Shown piece by piece: positions 56,548 through 64,000 of a stretch of 64,000 nt of DNA. The stretch lies in the NCBI RefSeq assembly GCF_000826685.1, contig NZ_JROO01000020.1:1-64000 (forward strand). Direction: 5' to 3'. Under the pieces are notes generated by a model that saw only the letters and a list, made by a program, of their open reading frames with translations, did no database searches and was not told the DNA's origin. The position numbers and the translations under genes are program-made. Source of the stretch: Streptomonospora alba (GTDB lineage: Bacteria; Actinomycetota; Actinomycetes; Streptosporangiales; Streptosporangiaceae). The stretch's first letter is position 1. The number at the start of each line of letters is the position of its first letter.

Positions 56548-57480
56548 ATGGCCACCGACGTTTCGCGTGAAACGGACCCCGACGCGATCTCCGCGCCGGA
56601 TGCCGAGGTGGAGTTCGATACGCCGATAGCGCGCGCCGCCCGTGTGGCGATGTCGGTGCGCGGGCACGGCGACGACTCCTGGCCGCGCCCGGGGAAGTGC
56701 CGCATCATCAGTGTGGCCAACCAGAAGGGCGGCGTCGGCAAGACCACCACCGCGGTCAACCTGGCCGCGTCGCTGGCGATGCACGGGAACCGCGTCCTCG
56801 TGGTCGATCTCGACCCTCAGGGCAACGCATCGACCGCGCTGAGCATGGACCGGAGCGCCGAATCCCGCTCCATCTACCACTGCCTGGTCGAGGACGCGGA
56901 GATTCGGGATCTCGCTCAGCCGGTTCCCGAGGTCGACAACCTGTGGTGCGTGCCCGCCACGATCGACCTCGCCGGCGCGGAGATCGAACTGGTCTCGCTG
57001 GTGGCCCGCGAGTCGCGGCTCAAACGTGCGTTCTCCGCCTACGACAGCAGCGAGCTCGACTACATCTTCATCGACTGCCCGCCCTCGCTCGGCCTTCTCA
57101 CGGTCAACGCGATGGTCGCCTGCGAGGAGATTCTGATTCCGATCCAGTGCGAGTACTACGCGCTGGAAGGGCTCGGACAGCTTCTGCGCAACGTGGAGCT
57201 GGTGAAGTCGCACCTCAACCCGGCGATGGAGATCTCCACCATCGTGCTCACCATGTACGACGGCCGGACAAGGCTGGCGTCCCAGGTTGCGGACGAAGTA
57301 CGCGGACACTTCGGAGATCTGGTACTCAAGACACTAGTGCCCCGGAGCGTCCGCGTCTCGGAAGCGCCGAGCTACGGTCAGTCGGTCATGACCTACGACT
57401 CGGGGTCTACCGGTGCGGTCGCCTACATGGAGGCGGCGCGCGAGATCGCCTACCGGGCGGCGATAGGCGCCGGGAACTGA
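56548..57480 (+). CDS. parA: Chromosome partitioning ATPase ParA (Soj)
   Basis: About 310 residues from ATG 56548, with the deviant Walker A KGGVGKTT, DLDPQGNASTALS and FIDCPPSLGLLTVNA. ParA binds DNA and moves ParB-parS complexes. ATG 56548 has GGGAGGA seven bases upstream. A GTG at 56470 that overlaps the rsmG stop would add 26 residues but has poor ribosome-binding spacing. The gene contains one parS-like site within its first codons. Confidence 0.95.
   Translation: MATDVSRETDPDAISAPDAEVEFDTPIARAARVAMSVRGHGDDSWPRPGKCRIISVANQKGGVGKTTTAVNLAASLAMHGNRVLVVDLDPQGNASTALSMDRSAESRSIYHCLVEDAEIRDLAQPVPEVDNLWCVPATIDLAGAEIELVSLVARESRLKRAFSAYDSSELDYIFIDCPPSLGLLTVNAMVACEEILIPIQCEYYALEGLGQLLRNVELVKSHLNPAMEISTIVLTMYDGRTRLASQVADEVRGHFGDLVLKTLVPRSVRVSEAPSYGQSVMTYDSGSTGAVAYMEAAREIAYRAAIGAGN
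56559..56574. promoter_or_regulatory. parS-like site inside parA
   Basis: CGTTTCGCGTGAAACG matches at 13 of 16 positions and encodes VSRET near the ParA N-terminus, so it must serve as codons as well. Confidence 0.6.
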
Positions 57481-57505
57481 TCATGAGACGTGAAGGGAGA
57501 CGTCG

Positions 57506-58444
57506 GTGAGCCAGCAGCGGCGCGGTCTGGGCAAGGGCCTTGGCGCATTGATACCGCAAGCGCCCGAGACAGCGAGCCTGGACGCTCCGACCGAGTTCGG
57601 TCTGGAGCAGCGGGCGCCCGAGGCCGTCGGCGGCGCTTACCTCGAGGAGATCGAGGTCGGCGCAGTCACCCCCAACCCGAGGCAGCCTCGGCAGCACTTC
57701 GACGAGGAGGCGCTCGAAGAGCTGCGCGCCTCCATCGCCGAGGTGGGGCTGCTGCAGCCCATCGTGGTTCGAACGCTCGGTTCGGGGCGCTACGAACTCA
57801 TCATGGGCGAGCGCCGGTGGCGCGCCAGCAAGGAAGTGGGGCTGGAGACGATCCCCGCGATCGTCCGCGACACCACCGACGACGAACTCCTGCGTGACGC
57901 CCTTCTTGAGAACCTCCACCGGCAGCAGCTCAACCCTCTGGAGGAAGCCGCCGCCTACCAGCAGCTGCTGGACGACTTCGGTGCCACCCACGACGAACTC
58001 GCCAAGCGCATCGGTCGCTCGCGCCCCCACATCACCAACACCCTGCGCCTGCTGAACCTGTCGCCGTCGGTGCAGCGGCGTGTGGCCGCCGGCGTGCTGA
58101 GCGCCGGGCACGCCCGCGCACTGCTGTCCGTAGAGGACTCCGACACCCAGGACCGCCTGGCACGCCGGATCGTCGAGGAAGGGCTGTCGGTTCGGGCGTT
58201 GGAGGAGATCATCACGCTCGGCGAGACCGACGAGAAGCGTTCGGCGTCGCGCCGGGCTCCGGCGAGCAGCGCCCCCAGTCCGGAGATGGAGGAGTTGTCC
58301 CGGCGCCTCTCCGACACCTTCGACACCCGGGTGAAGATCAACCAGGGGCGGAACAAGGGCAAGATCGTCGTGGAGTTCGCGACGAAGGAGGACCTCGAGC
58401 GCATCATCGCGGCGATGGCGCCCGGGGCGGCCGAGGAGGAGTAG
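57506..58444 (+). CDS. parB: Chromosome partitioning protein ParB
   Basis: The 312-residue protein starts with the basic [13 protein letters not shown] box, then the CTP-binding region ([40 protein letters not shown]), the helix-turn-helix ([20 protein letters not shown]) and the C-terminal dimer domain. It loads at parS and spreads. The GTG follows GGGAGACGTCG, 25 bases after parA. Confidence 0.97.
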   Translation: MSQQRRGLGKGLGALIPQAPETASLDAPTEFGLEQRAPEAVGGAYLEEIEVGAVTPNPRQPRQHFDEEALEELRASIAEVGLLQPIVVRTLGSGRYELIMGERRWRASKEVGLETIPAIVRDTTDDELLRDALLENLHRQQLNPLEEAAAYQQLLDDFGATHDELAKRIGRSRPHITNTLRLLNLSPSVQRRVAAGVLSAGHARALLSVEDSDTQDRLARRIVEEGLSVRALEEIITLGETDEKRSASRRAPASSAPSPEMEELSRRLSDTFDTRVKINQGRNKGKIVVEFATKEDLERIIAAMAPGAAEEE

Positions 58445-58489
58445 GCCGGCGCGCCGCCGCAGAGTCGGGGACCAGGCCGGGACGTCGTC

Positions 58490-58511
58490 ATGTCGACCGG
58501 CGGGTGTCGAC
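58490..58511. repeat. Partial 8-bp-unit element after parB
   Basis: ATGTCGAC (58490) and GTGTCGAC (58504) occur 14 bases apart, so the phase is broken. It may be a decayed member of the family. Confidence 0.3.
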
Positions 58512-58586
58512 AAAACCTCATGGCTGCACATGAACGAAGCGACGACGTGCTTCCGTGCTGTGAGCCCTGATCGAACACCTCGCATA

Positions 58587-58626
58587 AAGAAGTGCCCCCG
58601 AGCCCGGTGGCTCGGGGGCACTTCTT
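58587..58626. terminator. Bidirectional terminator between parB and trxA
   Basis: A perfect 18-bp stem (58587-58604 with 58609-58626) closes on CGGT. The stem ends in AAGAAG/CTTCTT, giving a T-rich tail in both directions. It separates convergent parB and trxA. Confidence 0.92.
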
Positions 58627-58656
58627 GTTCGGGATGAGGCGGTCGCTCGGCGAGGC

Positions 58657-58672
58657 TGTTTCACGTGAAACG
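58657..58672. promoter_or_regulatory. parS site after parB, first of a pair
   Basis: TGTTTCACGTGAAACG matches at 15 of 16 positions. The next site starts 28 bases later. Confidence 0.88.
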
Positions 58673-58684
58673 GGCGGCCACTGG

Positions 58685-58700
58685 CGTTTCACGTGAAACC
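58685..58700. promoter_or_regulatory. parS site after parB, second of a pair
   Basis: CGTTTCACGTGAAACC matches at 14 of 16 positions. It lies just past the trxA stop. Confidence 0.82.
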
Positions 58701-58733
58701 GCTGCGCGGCGCCTGCGCCTCAGGCCCGGGAAT

Positions 58734-59060
58734 TCAGCCGATGAACTCCTCGAGGTCCTGCAGCAGCTTGCGCTTGGGCTTGGCGCCGTGGATCTGCTTG
58801 ACGAGCTCACCGTTCTGGTAGACGTTCATCATCGGGATCGACATGACGCCGGCGTCCCGGGAGGTCTCCGGGTTCTCGTCGGTGTTGAGCTTGACGATCT
58901 CCAGCTTGTCGCCGTGCTCCTTGGCGATCTCCTCCAGAATCGGGGCGACCTGGCGGCACGGGCCGCACCATTCCGCCCAGAAGTCGACCAGCACCGGCTT
59001 CTCGCTCTTGAGCACGTCAGCCTCGAAAGTGCTGTCGGTGACGTGCTTCAGGTCGGCCAT
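58734..59060 (-). CDS. trxA: Thioredoxin
   Basis: The 108-residue protein has the active site WCGPC (Cys32, Cys35), the cis-Pro in VMSIPMMNVY and the usual length. It reduces protein disulfides in the cytoplasm and is recharged by the thioredoxin reductase encoded upstream. It likely shares the SigR-type promoter of trxB. Confidence 0.97.
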   Translation of the reverse strand: MADLKHVTDSTFEADVLKSEKPVLVDFWAEWCGPCRQVAPILEEIAKEHGDKLEIVKLNTDENPETSRDAGVMSIPMMNVYQNGELVKQIHGAKPKRKLLQDLEEFIG

Positions 59061-59136
59061 GGTGTACTCCTCATCGGTTCGTCGGTCGCATGCGTTCGGT
59101 GTGGTGGAAGTCGAAGGGGCGCTGCAGGCGCGCGCG

Positions 59137-60069
59137 TCACCGGCCCTGATCGGCCAGGAAGCGCTCGGCGTCGAGCGCGGCGGCGCAGCCGGTGCCGGCG
59201 GCGGTCACCGCCTGACGGTAGTTGTGGTCGACGACGTCGCCGGACGCGAAGACGCCGGGGATGTTGGTTCGCGTGCTCGGGGCGTCCACCGCCAGATATC
59301 CCTCGGCGTCGAAGTCGAGTTGGCCCTCGAACAGCTCCACCCGCGGGTCGTGTCCGATGGCGATGAACAGGCCGCTGAGGTCGAGCTTGCTCTCCTCGCC
59401 GGTGACGGTGTTGCGCAGGCGCACGCCCGTGACCTTGGACTCGCCGACGACCTCGGTGACTTCACTGTTCCACAGGAAGTCGATCTTCTCGTTGGCGAAG
59501 GCGCGCTCCTGCATGATCTTGCTGGCGCGCAGCTCGCCGCGGCGGTGGATGATCGTCACCGAACGGGCGAAGCGGGTGAGGAAGGTGGCTTCCTCCATGG
59601 CGGTGTCGCCGCCGCCGACCACGGCGATGTCCTTGTCGCGGAAGAAGAAGCCGTCGCAGGTGGCGCACCAGGAGGTGCCCCGCCCGGAGAACTCCTCCTC
59701 GCCGGGGACGCCCAGCTTCCTGTAGCCCGAGCCGGTCGCGATGATCACCGTGCGGGCGTAGTGGACGTCCTTGCCGACCTTGACCACCTTGGGGTCGGCG
59801 CTCAGGTCGACCTCGGTGACGTCGTCGGCGACGAGTTCGGTGCCGAAGCGCTCGGCCTGCTTGCGCAGGTTGTCCATCAGGTCGGGCCCCATGATGGCGT
59901 CGGGGAACCCGGGGAAGTTCTCGACGTCGGTGGTGTTCATCAGGGCGCCGCCGGCCGTGATGGAACCTTCGAACACCAGGGGTTCGAGCTCGGCGCGCGC
60001 TGCGTAGACAGCCGCGGTATAGCCCGCGGGGCCCGATCCGATGATGATTACGTTGCGGACGTCGCTCAC
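59137..60069 (-). CDS. trxB: Thioredoxin reductase
   Basis: The 310-residue flavoprotein has FAD motif [17 protein letters not shown], the redox pair CATC (Cys135, Cys138), NADPH motif [12 protein letters not shown] and the C-terminal [20 protein letters not shown]. It moves electrons from NADPH to thioredoxin. A SigR-type promoter is centred about 85 bases upstream of the start codon. Confidence 0.97.
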   Translation of the reverse strand: MSDVRNVIIIGSGPAGYTAAVYAARAELEPLVFEGSITAGGALMNTTDVENFPGFPDAIMGPDLMDNLRKQAERFGTELVADDVTEVDLSADPKVVKVGKDVHYARTVIIATGSGYRKLGVPGEEEFSGRGTSWCATCDGFFFRDKDIAVVGGGDTAMEEATFLTRFARSVTIIHRRGELRASKIMQERAFANEKIDFLWNSEVTEVVGESKVTGVRLRNTVTGEESKLDLSGLFIAIGHDPRVELFEGQLDFDAEGYLAVDAPSTRTNIPGVFASGDVVDHNYRQAVTAAGTGCAAALDAERFLADQGR

Positions 60070-60140
60070 GATCGTCGCCCTCCGGTCGGCTCGGCGGGCA
60101 GGTCGCTGGCGGCTGCCCGCGGGGGAAAGTCGTCTGTCTC

Positions 60141-60166
60141 AACAGATGGTAGGTGCGTCTGATTCC
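60141..60166 (-). promoter_or_regulatory. SigR-type promoter of trxB-trxA
   Basis: On the minus strand GGAAT (60166-60162) and GTT (60143-60141) are separated by exactly 18 bases, the GGAAT-N18-GTT consensus of the disulfide-stress sigma factor SigR of streptomycetes, which is known to drive trxBA there. The start codon is about 70 bases further on. No sigR gene is in the window. Confidence 0.8.
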
Positions 60167-60300
60167 CTCCGGTGCGGGGGGACGTACCGACCCGGCGAAC
60201 CGTGGGCGCGGACGTGCCGTCGAAGGGCGCACTCGGTTGGCGGCACACGTGGAACAGCGGCGGTCGCGGCGTTCTTCCCCGGCGTCCCCCGCACATGCGA

Positions 60301-60331
60301 CGGCCCTCGCCGAGGGACGCGGCGAGGGCCG
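60301..60331 (-). terminator. Terminator after rsmA
   Basis: A perfect 11-bp stem (60301-60311 with 60321-60331) with a 9-base loop lies 42 bases beyond the anti-sigma gene. There is no T tract. It separates the sigM-rsmA unit from the trxB promoter. Confidence 0.6.
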
Positions 60332-60372
60332 AAGGAAGGTGCGTGCGCCCGTCTGCGGGGCGGGCCGACCGG

Positions 60373-61314
60373 CTAGGGAGCCGGAACGGTCGTCCGTGTG
60401 AGGACGTCGTCCTCGGGCGCGGAGTCCTCGGTGCCGCAGCCCGGTGCGAGGACGACCACGTCGTAGGAGTCCTGCGCCTCGTCGCCGGGCCGGGAGCCGT
60501 AGTACATCGCCCAGGCGGTGTCCGTCGACCCGCCGGAGGAGTACTCGGCGAGGTCGATCAGCAACGGTTGGTCACCGGAGTCGCCTGCGAGGCTCTGGAC
60601 GCAGGAGGAGACGTCGGGAGGTATGTCCGAGGAACCTGCCCGGCCGTCCTGTGCCGAGCCGTCAGCGTCGCCCTGAGGGGCGCCCGAGCCGTCCGAGGCG
60701 GCGGGGTCGGTCCCGTCGAGCACTGAGGCGGCTTGCTCGTCGATCCCCGCGGCGGTGTAGACGGTCCCGCTCCGGACGACCAGCGGCTGGTAACTCAGCG
60801 CTGAGTCCTTGTGGGCCGAGGACTCGGCCGCCCCTCCGCCTGCGGGCCCGGACAGCTGCTCGCCGGCGGTCGGACCGACGGCCAGGTTGCGGACGACGGC
60901 GCTGCCGCCGCCCACGACCACGACCGCGGCCGCGGCGACGGCGAGGTAGTTGATCCACCGGTGGGAGGAGCCGAACCGGCGGCGCATGGGCACGACGTCG
61001 CCGGGAGGTTCAGAGCCGGCGACGCCGGGCGCTTCGGCCGCGGAGACACTGCCGCCGGAGTCTTCGGAGCCGCCGCTGCCGCTGCGGTTGCCGGCCTCGG
61101 CCCGCAGCACGTCGTCGAGGCGCGCGGCGATGGAGTCGGGGAGCGGGGGCGCGGACACCTCCGCCAAGACCTGTGGGACGTCGGCCAGTTCGGATCGCTG
61201 TGCGGCACAGGTGGCGCAGTCGGCCACGTGCTGCTGGACGGCGTCCTCCTCGTGGTGCTCCAGCAGCCCTTCGGCCGACAAGGCGAGAGTCTCCGCGTCC
61301 ACATGAGACGTCAC
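60373..61314 (-). CDS. rsmA: Zinc-finger anti-sigma factor (RsmA type) with membrane anchor
   Basis: The 313-residue protein has an anti-sigma zinc finger (HVADCATC near residue 30, i.e. HxxxCxxC), a Ser/Gly linker, one membrane helix (about 123-145; WINYLAVAAAAVVVVGGGSA) and an extracytoplasmic domain with Cys at VSSCVQSL and APGCGTE. It should hold SigM at the membrane. The GTG start overlaps the sigM stop (GTGA). Confidence 0.85.
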   Translation of the reverse strand: MTSHVDAETLALSAEGLLEHHEEDAVQQHVADCATCAAQRSELADVPQVLAEVSAPPLPDSIAARLDDVLRAEAGNRSGSGGSEDSGGSVSAAEAPGVAGSEPPGDVVPMRRRFGSSHRWINYLAVAAAAVVVVGGGSAVVRNLAVGPTAGEQLSGPAGGGAAESSAHKDSALSYQPLVVRSGTVYTAAGIDEQAASVLDGTDPAASDGSGAPQGDADGSAQDGRAGSSDIPPDVSSCVQSLAGDSGDQPLLIDLAEYSSGGSTDTAWAMYYGSRPGDEAQDSYDVVVLAPGCGTEDSAPEDDVLTRTTVPAP

Positions 61315-61943
61315 GATGCCCTGTCACCTCCTCTCGGAGATGTGACGTCTCGGGCGGGCCCAGGGTTCCTCAGGTGGGACAGATATGGCAGAAGTCTCGC
61401 GCGTCCCCGTGCACAGCGGCTTTTCACCGTTCCCGGAGCGACCTCGAGGATGTCGGCGGCCTCGTCGACGCGATAGCCCATCATGTCGACGAGCACCAGC
61501 GCCAGGCGCTGATCCTCGGGCAACCGGCCCAGCGCGGCGTGGACGTCCATCGCCGAGTCGCTGCTGCCGGTGGGATCGGGGGTGCTGACCTTGGTCCGCT
61601 CATTGGAGATGACATCGAGGGTGGCGTCGTCGGTGGGGACGGCGGGGCGGACCATCTTGCGGCGCATCCGGTCGTGGCAGGCGTTGATGACGATGCGGTG
61701 CAGCCAGGTGCTGACCTGGGCCTCGCCGCGGAACCGGTGCGCCCCGCGGAACGCCGAAAGGAAGGCGTCCTGCAGCGCGTCGGCGGCCTCCTCGGAGTCG
61801 CCGAGGACGCGGATCGCGACAGCCCACATCCGCTCGCGGTGGCGCCGGACCAGTTCTCCGAAGGCCCGGTCGTCGCCCTGAGCGTGCCTGGACAACAGCT
61901 CCTTGTCCGGGAGCTCCTGAACCGCGTCAATCACCGTAGTCAC
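61311..61943 (-). CDS. sigM: ECF sigma factor SigM
   Basis: The 210-residue protein has region 2 (LVRRHRERMWAVAIRVLGDS, then ADALQDAFLSAFRGAHRFRG and STWLHRIVINACHDRMRR) and region 4 (LPEDQRLALVLVDMMGYRVD, ILEVAPGTVKSRCARGRARL). It lies between a pseudokinase gene near murJ and its anti-sigma gene, the usual SigM locus in actinobacteria. GTG start, GTGA overlap with the gene before. Confidence 0.9.
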   Translation of the reverse strand: MTTVIDAVQELPDKELLSRHAQGDDRAFGELVRRHRERMWAVAIRVLGDSEEAADALQDAFLSAFRGAHRFRGEAQVSTWLHRIVINACHDRMRRKMVRPAVPTDDATLDVISNERTKVSTPDPTGSSDSAMDVHAALGRLPEDQRLALVLVDMMGYRVDEAADILEVAPGTVKSRCARGRARLLPYLSHLRNPGPARDVTSPRGGDRAS

Positions 61944-63481
61944 GTTTTCCCGCGCAGCTCGACCTCGTTGACGATTCCTCGATACCTGGATCCGTCCTGG
62001 GGCAGACTAGTGAACCATACGACGACATAGCGTCCCTCGGCAGGCTTGGAGAGCTCGAAGTCGACCTCGCCCTGGACACCGCTCTTGGCGGCTGCGGGGG
62101 AGTCGCCGGCGCCGAGCGCGGCGGGATCCTCGGAGTCGCCTACGAGGATCTCCGTGTCGTGGGGGCCCTGGCCCAGGTTGAGCGAGACCTCGTGTACCTC
62201 GGTGCTCTGGCCCAGGTCGACGCGCAAGCCCACGCCCGACTTCAGGCCGCCGAGGTCGGCGGAGTTGTATCCCTGCGTGTTCCACGCGGTGGTGGGCTGG
62301 CCGTCGATGGCCTTGCCGGCGATGTCGTTGTGCTCGTCGCCGTCGTCGCCCATCGGGTCGAATCCGTCGGCCCCCTGGGGCTCCAGCGTCGCCAACTCGG
62401 CTTGGTCGTCCTGGCCGCCCGCCGTGGTCTGGCCGCCGGGACCCTCGTCGCCGCCCGTGCCGTTCAGGTTGGTGCCTATGTTCCAGGCGACCACGACGAC
62501 CCCGATGAACACGATCAGCGCCAGACTCCCGACCAGCACCCGCGTGATCCCGGCGGGCACGCCGGCCTTGGCGCGCCGCCGCTGGCGCGGAGGGGGCGCC
62601 TGCTGCTGCCGGGAGGCCGGTGCCGGCTGGGGTTGTGCCGGGAACTCGCCCGAGCGCCGCGACGTTCCGCGTACGGGTTCGGGCGCCATGGGCGCATTGG
62701 GCGGCGAGACGGGCAACGGGACCATGCGCGGGACGTCGGCCAGCGCGTCGGCGACCTCGCGGGCGCTGGAGAGCGCGCCCCCGTGGAGCGGGGCGAGGAA
62801 CGCCGAGCGGCACACGAGGTCGTTGAGGTGCTGGGAGACGCCCGAGTTGAGCTGGACGGGTTGGCAGGGCGCGCCCGCCACGAGCGGCGCGGCCGGCAGC
62901 CCGTTGCGCGCCTCCGCGGGCCAGTAGGCGGTCAGCGCCGCGTACAGCAGTCGGCCCAGCCCTTGGGCGTCGGCCGCTGCGGGGTTCTCCGCGCCGACAC
63001 CGCGCAGTGCGGCGTCGACGCCGATACCGGTGACCTTGACGGCGCCCCCGAGGCTCCAGATGAGTTTTCCCGGGGTCAGGTTGAGGTGGTACAGGCCGGC
63101 GGCGTGGGCGGTGGCCAGGGTCTCCGCCGCCTCGGCCACCAGTCCGGCGGCGCGTGCGGGTTCGAGGGGGCCCTGCCCGAGGAGGTCGGTAAGGGACTGC
63201 CCCGCCACCCACTCCTCGACGACGTAGGGGGTGGGACCGCTGTCGTCGGCGTCGAACACCTGGGTGACGCGGGAGTCGGCGATGCGGCTGGTGGCCCGCG
63301 CGGCCCGGACGACCTCGCTGGTTCGGGGGAAGTCTTCGGTGAAGGTCCACACGGCGACGAGCCGCGCCAGGGTCTCGTCGGTCGCCTTCCACAGGGTGGC
63401 CCCTGCGGTCTGGCTCACCGGGTTGTCGAGTCGGTAGCGGCCTGCGAGACGGGCGCCGGGCTCAATCATGAAGGTGCTCAT
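61940..63481 (-). CDS. Membrane-anchored pseudokinase with C-terminal sugar-binding-like domain
   Basis: The 513-residue protein has a kinase-like fold (about 10-250), a Pro/Gln-rich linker, a single membrane helix (about 312-334; VLVGSLALIVFIGVVVVAWN) and an extracytoplasmic beta-domain with AIDGQPTTAWNTQGYN and GVGLRVDLGQSTEVHEVSLN, as in discoidin-like domains. The catalytic HRD and DFG motifs are replaced by LYHLNLTPGKL and VKVTGIGVDA, so it is probably inactive. In mycobacteria the matching kinase-like part is fused to MurJ (MviN) and binds FhaA; here it is a separate gene beside murJ. Confidence 0.82.
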   Translation of the reverse strand: MSTFMIEPGARLAGRYRLDNPVSQTAGATLWKATDETLARLVAVWTFTEDFPRTSEVVRAARATSRIADSRVTQVFDADDSGPTPYVVEEWVAGQSLTDLLGQGPLEPARAAGLVAEAAETLATAHAAGLYHLNLTPGKLIWSLGGAVKVTGIGVDAALRGVGAENPAAADAQGLGRLLYAALTAYWPAEARNGLPAAPLVAGAPCQPVQLNSGVSQHLNDLVCRSAFLAPLHGGALSSAREVADALADVPRMVPLPVSPPNAPMAPEPVRGTSRRSGEFPAQPQPAPASRQQQAPPPRQRRRAKAGVPAGITRVLVGSLALIVFIGVVVVAWNIGTNLNGTGGDEGPGGQTTAGGQDDQAELATLEPQGADGFDPMGDDGDEHNDIAGKAIDGQPTTAWNTQGYNSADLGGLKSGVGLRVDLGQSTEVHEVSLNLGQGPHDTEILVGDSEDPAALGAGDSPAAAKSGVQGEVDFELSKPAEGRYVVVWFTSLPQDGSRYRGIVNEVELRGKT

Positions 63482-63730
63482 GCCGGGAGTGACGGACGTG
63501 ACGGCCGAAGGCGGGCGCTCCCGCGGGGAGCGACCTGCGGAGCGGGTCCGGCCGTGTCTGTGCCTGTCCCCAACCTCCCTTCGGGCAGCTCAAGAAACTC
63601 ATGGGCGGCGGCATAGAACTGCCGTTCCATGCTAGGACGCCTCTGTGGTCCCTTCGGTGGCCAGGAGTGGGCGGATGAACGAGCATTTGGGTCCTTATGT
63701 CGATTACGCAGGGTCATGTCCGCCCGGTGA
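63482..63730. other. Gap between murJ and the pseudokinase gene
   Basis: I see no convincing gene in these 249 bases. One minus-strand frame of 79 codons lacks a recognisable domain. Confidence 0.4.
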
Positions 63731-64000
63731 TCAGCGGCTGAGCAGGCGGCTGCGCACCATTTCCAAGAACGTTGTGACTTCAGTCACACCGATGCGTTTG
63801 GCGACCAGGACGAACAGCAGCGCGCCCACCGCGCCGCCCGTCGCCATGCCCAGGAGGTTCGGCAGCAGAGTCCCCGGAAGCAGGCCGAAGCCCAGCGCCA
63901 TGGCGATTGCGAACAGCGCGCTGGGAACACTGGCCGCGTAGAGCAGCAGCAGGGTGCGCAGGATCCGCCGGCCGTCCATTCCGTTGAGCCGGCGGCGCAG
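63731..64000 (-). CDS. murJ: MurJ (MviN) lipid II flippase, C-terminal fragment
   Basis: The frame is open to the right edge and ends at 63731, giving the last 89 residues of a membrane protein with two helices (RTLLLLYAASVPSALFAIAM and LLGMATGGAVGALLFVLVAK). This is the C-terminal part of the MurJ transporter expected before the sigM cluster. The 5' part lies outside the window. Confidence 0.75.
   Translation of the reverse strand: MRRRLNGMDGRRILRTLLLLYAASVPSALFAIAMALGFGLLPGTLLPNLLGMATGGAVGALLFVLVAKRIGVTEVTTFLEMVRSRLLSR

Noticed and set aside
62159-63616. Plus-strand 485-codon frame opposite the pseudokinase
   Set aside because: The minus frame has the kinase fold and membrane helix; this one shows neither domain nor start signals.

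Overview
This is a GC-rich actinobacterial chromosome segment carrying the replication origin. The block from murJ to the gene after gyrA (pseudokinase, sigM, rsmA, trxB, trxA, parB, parA, rsmG, jag, yidC, yidD, rnpA, rpmH, dnaA, dnaN, gnd, recF, dciA, gyrB, gyrA, a DUF3566 gene, tRNA-Ile) is the standard actinobacterial oriC neighbourhood. The DNA style and the secreted polysaccharide hydrolases suggest a soil or compost filamentous actinomycete, perhaps Nocardiopsaceae (Nocardiopsis, Streptomonospora or Thermobifida type). That placement is inference, not proof.

Layout. At 0.6-10.1 kb there is a WrbA-type flavoprotein, a secreted mannanase, an ABC-F gene with a likely regulatory leader ORF, a divergent GntR-linked cluster of small genes (two genes here are frameshifted) and a secreted GH3 beta-glucosidase. 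At 10.8-16.8 kb lies phenylacetate catabolism: paaABCDE against a divergent paaZ, with a TetR/PaaR-type palindrome between them. At 16.9-25.9 kb there is a sugar locus: two permeases, a binding lipoprotein, a LacI regulator and a GH43 enzyme on the minus strand, and a 2-hydroxyacid dehydrogenase plus a DUF2264 protein on the plus strand, sharing one LacI-type operator. At 26-38 kb is an accessory stretch: YciI plus ECF42 sigma factor, a VOC protein, a frameshifted ATPase, a small lipoprotein, a SnoaL-like protein behind a MerR-type promoter, a methyltransferase, an FUSC exporter, three GAF-ANTAR regulators, a pyroglutamyl-peptidase-like protein with Ser at the Cys position, and an Rhs/YD-repeat relic. 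From 38 kb to the end is the oriC core.

Genes left of dnaA are mostly on the minus strand, and those from rpmH to parB are on the plus strand, so both groups read away from the origin. DnaA boxes occur in two clusters, one on each side of dnaA. Seven parS-like sites are visible, five within about 3.1 kb around parA and parB. trxB and trxA follow a textbook GGAAT-N18-GTT (SigR-type) promoter.

The most unusual signal is a dispersed family of intergenic arrays built from a degenerate 8-bp unit (roughly RTGKCGAC). At least nine arrays are found between genes and none was seen inside a gene. I found no CRISPR array, rRNA operon, complete insertion sequence or prophage.
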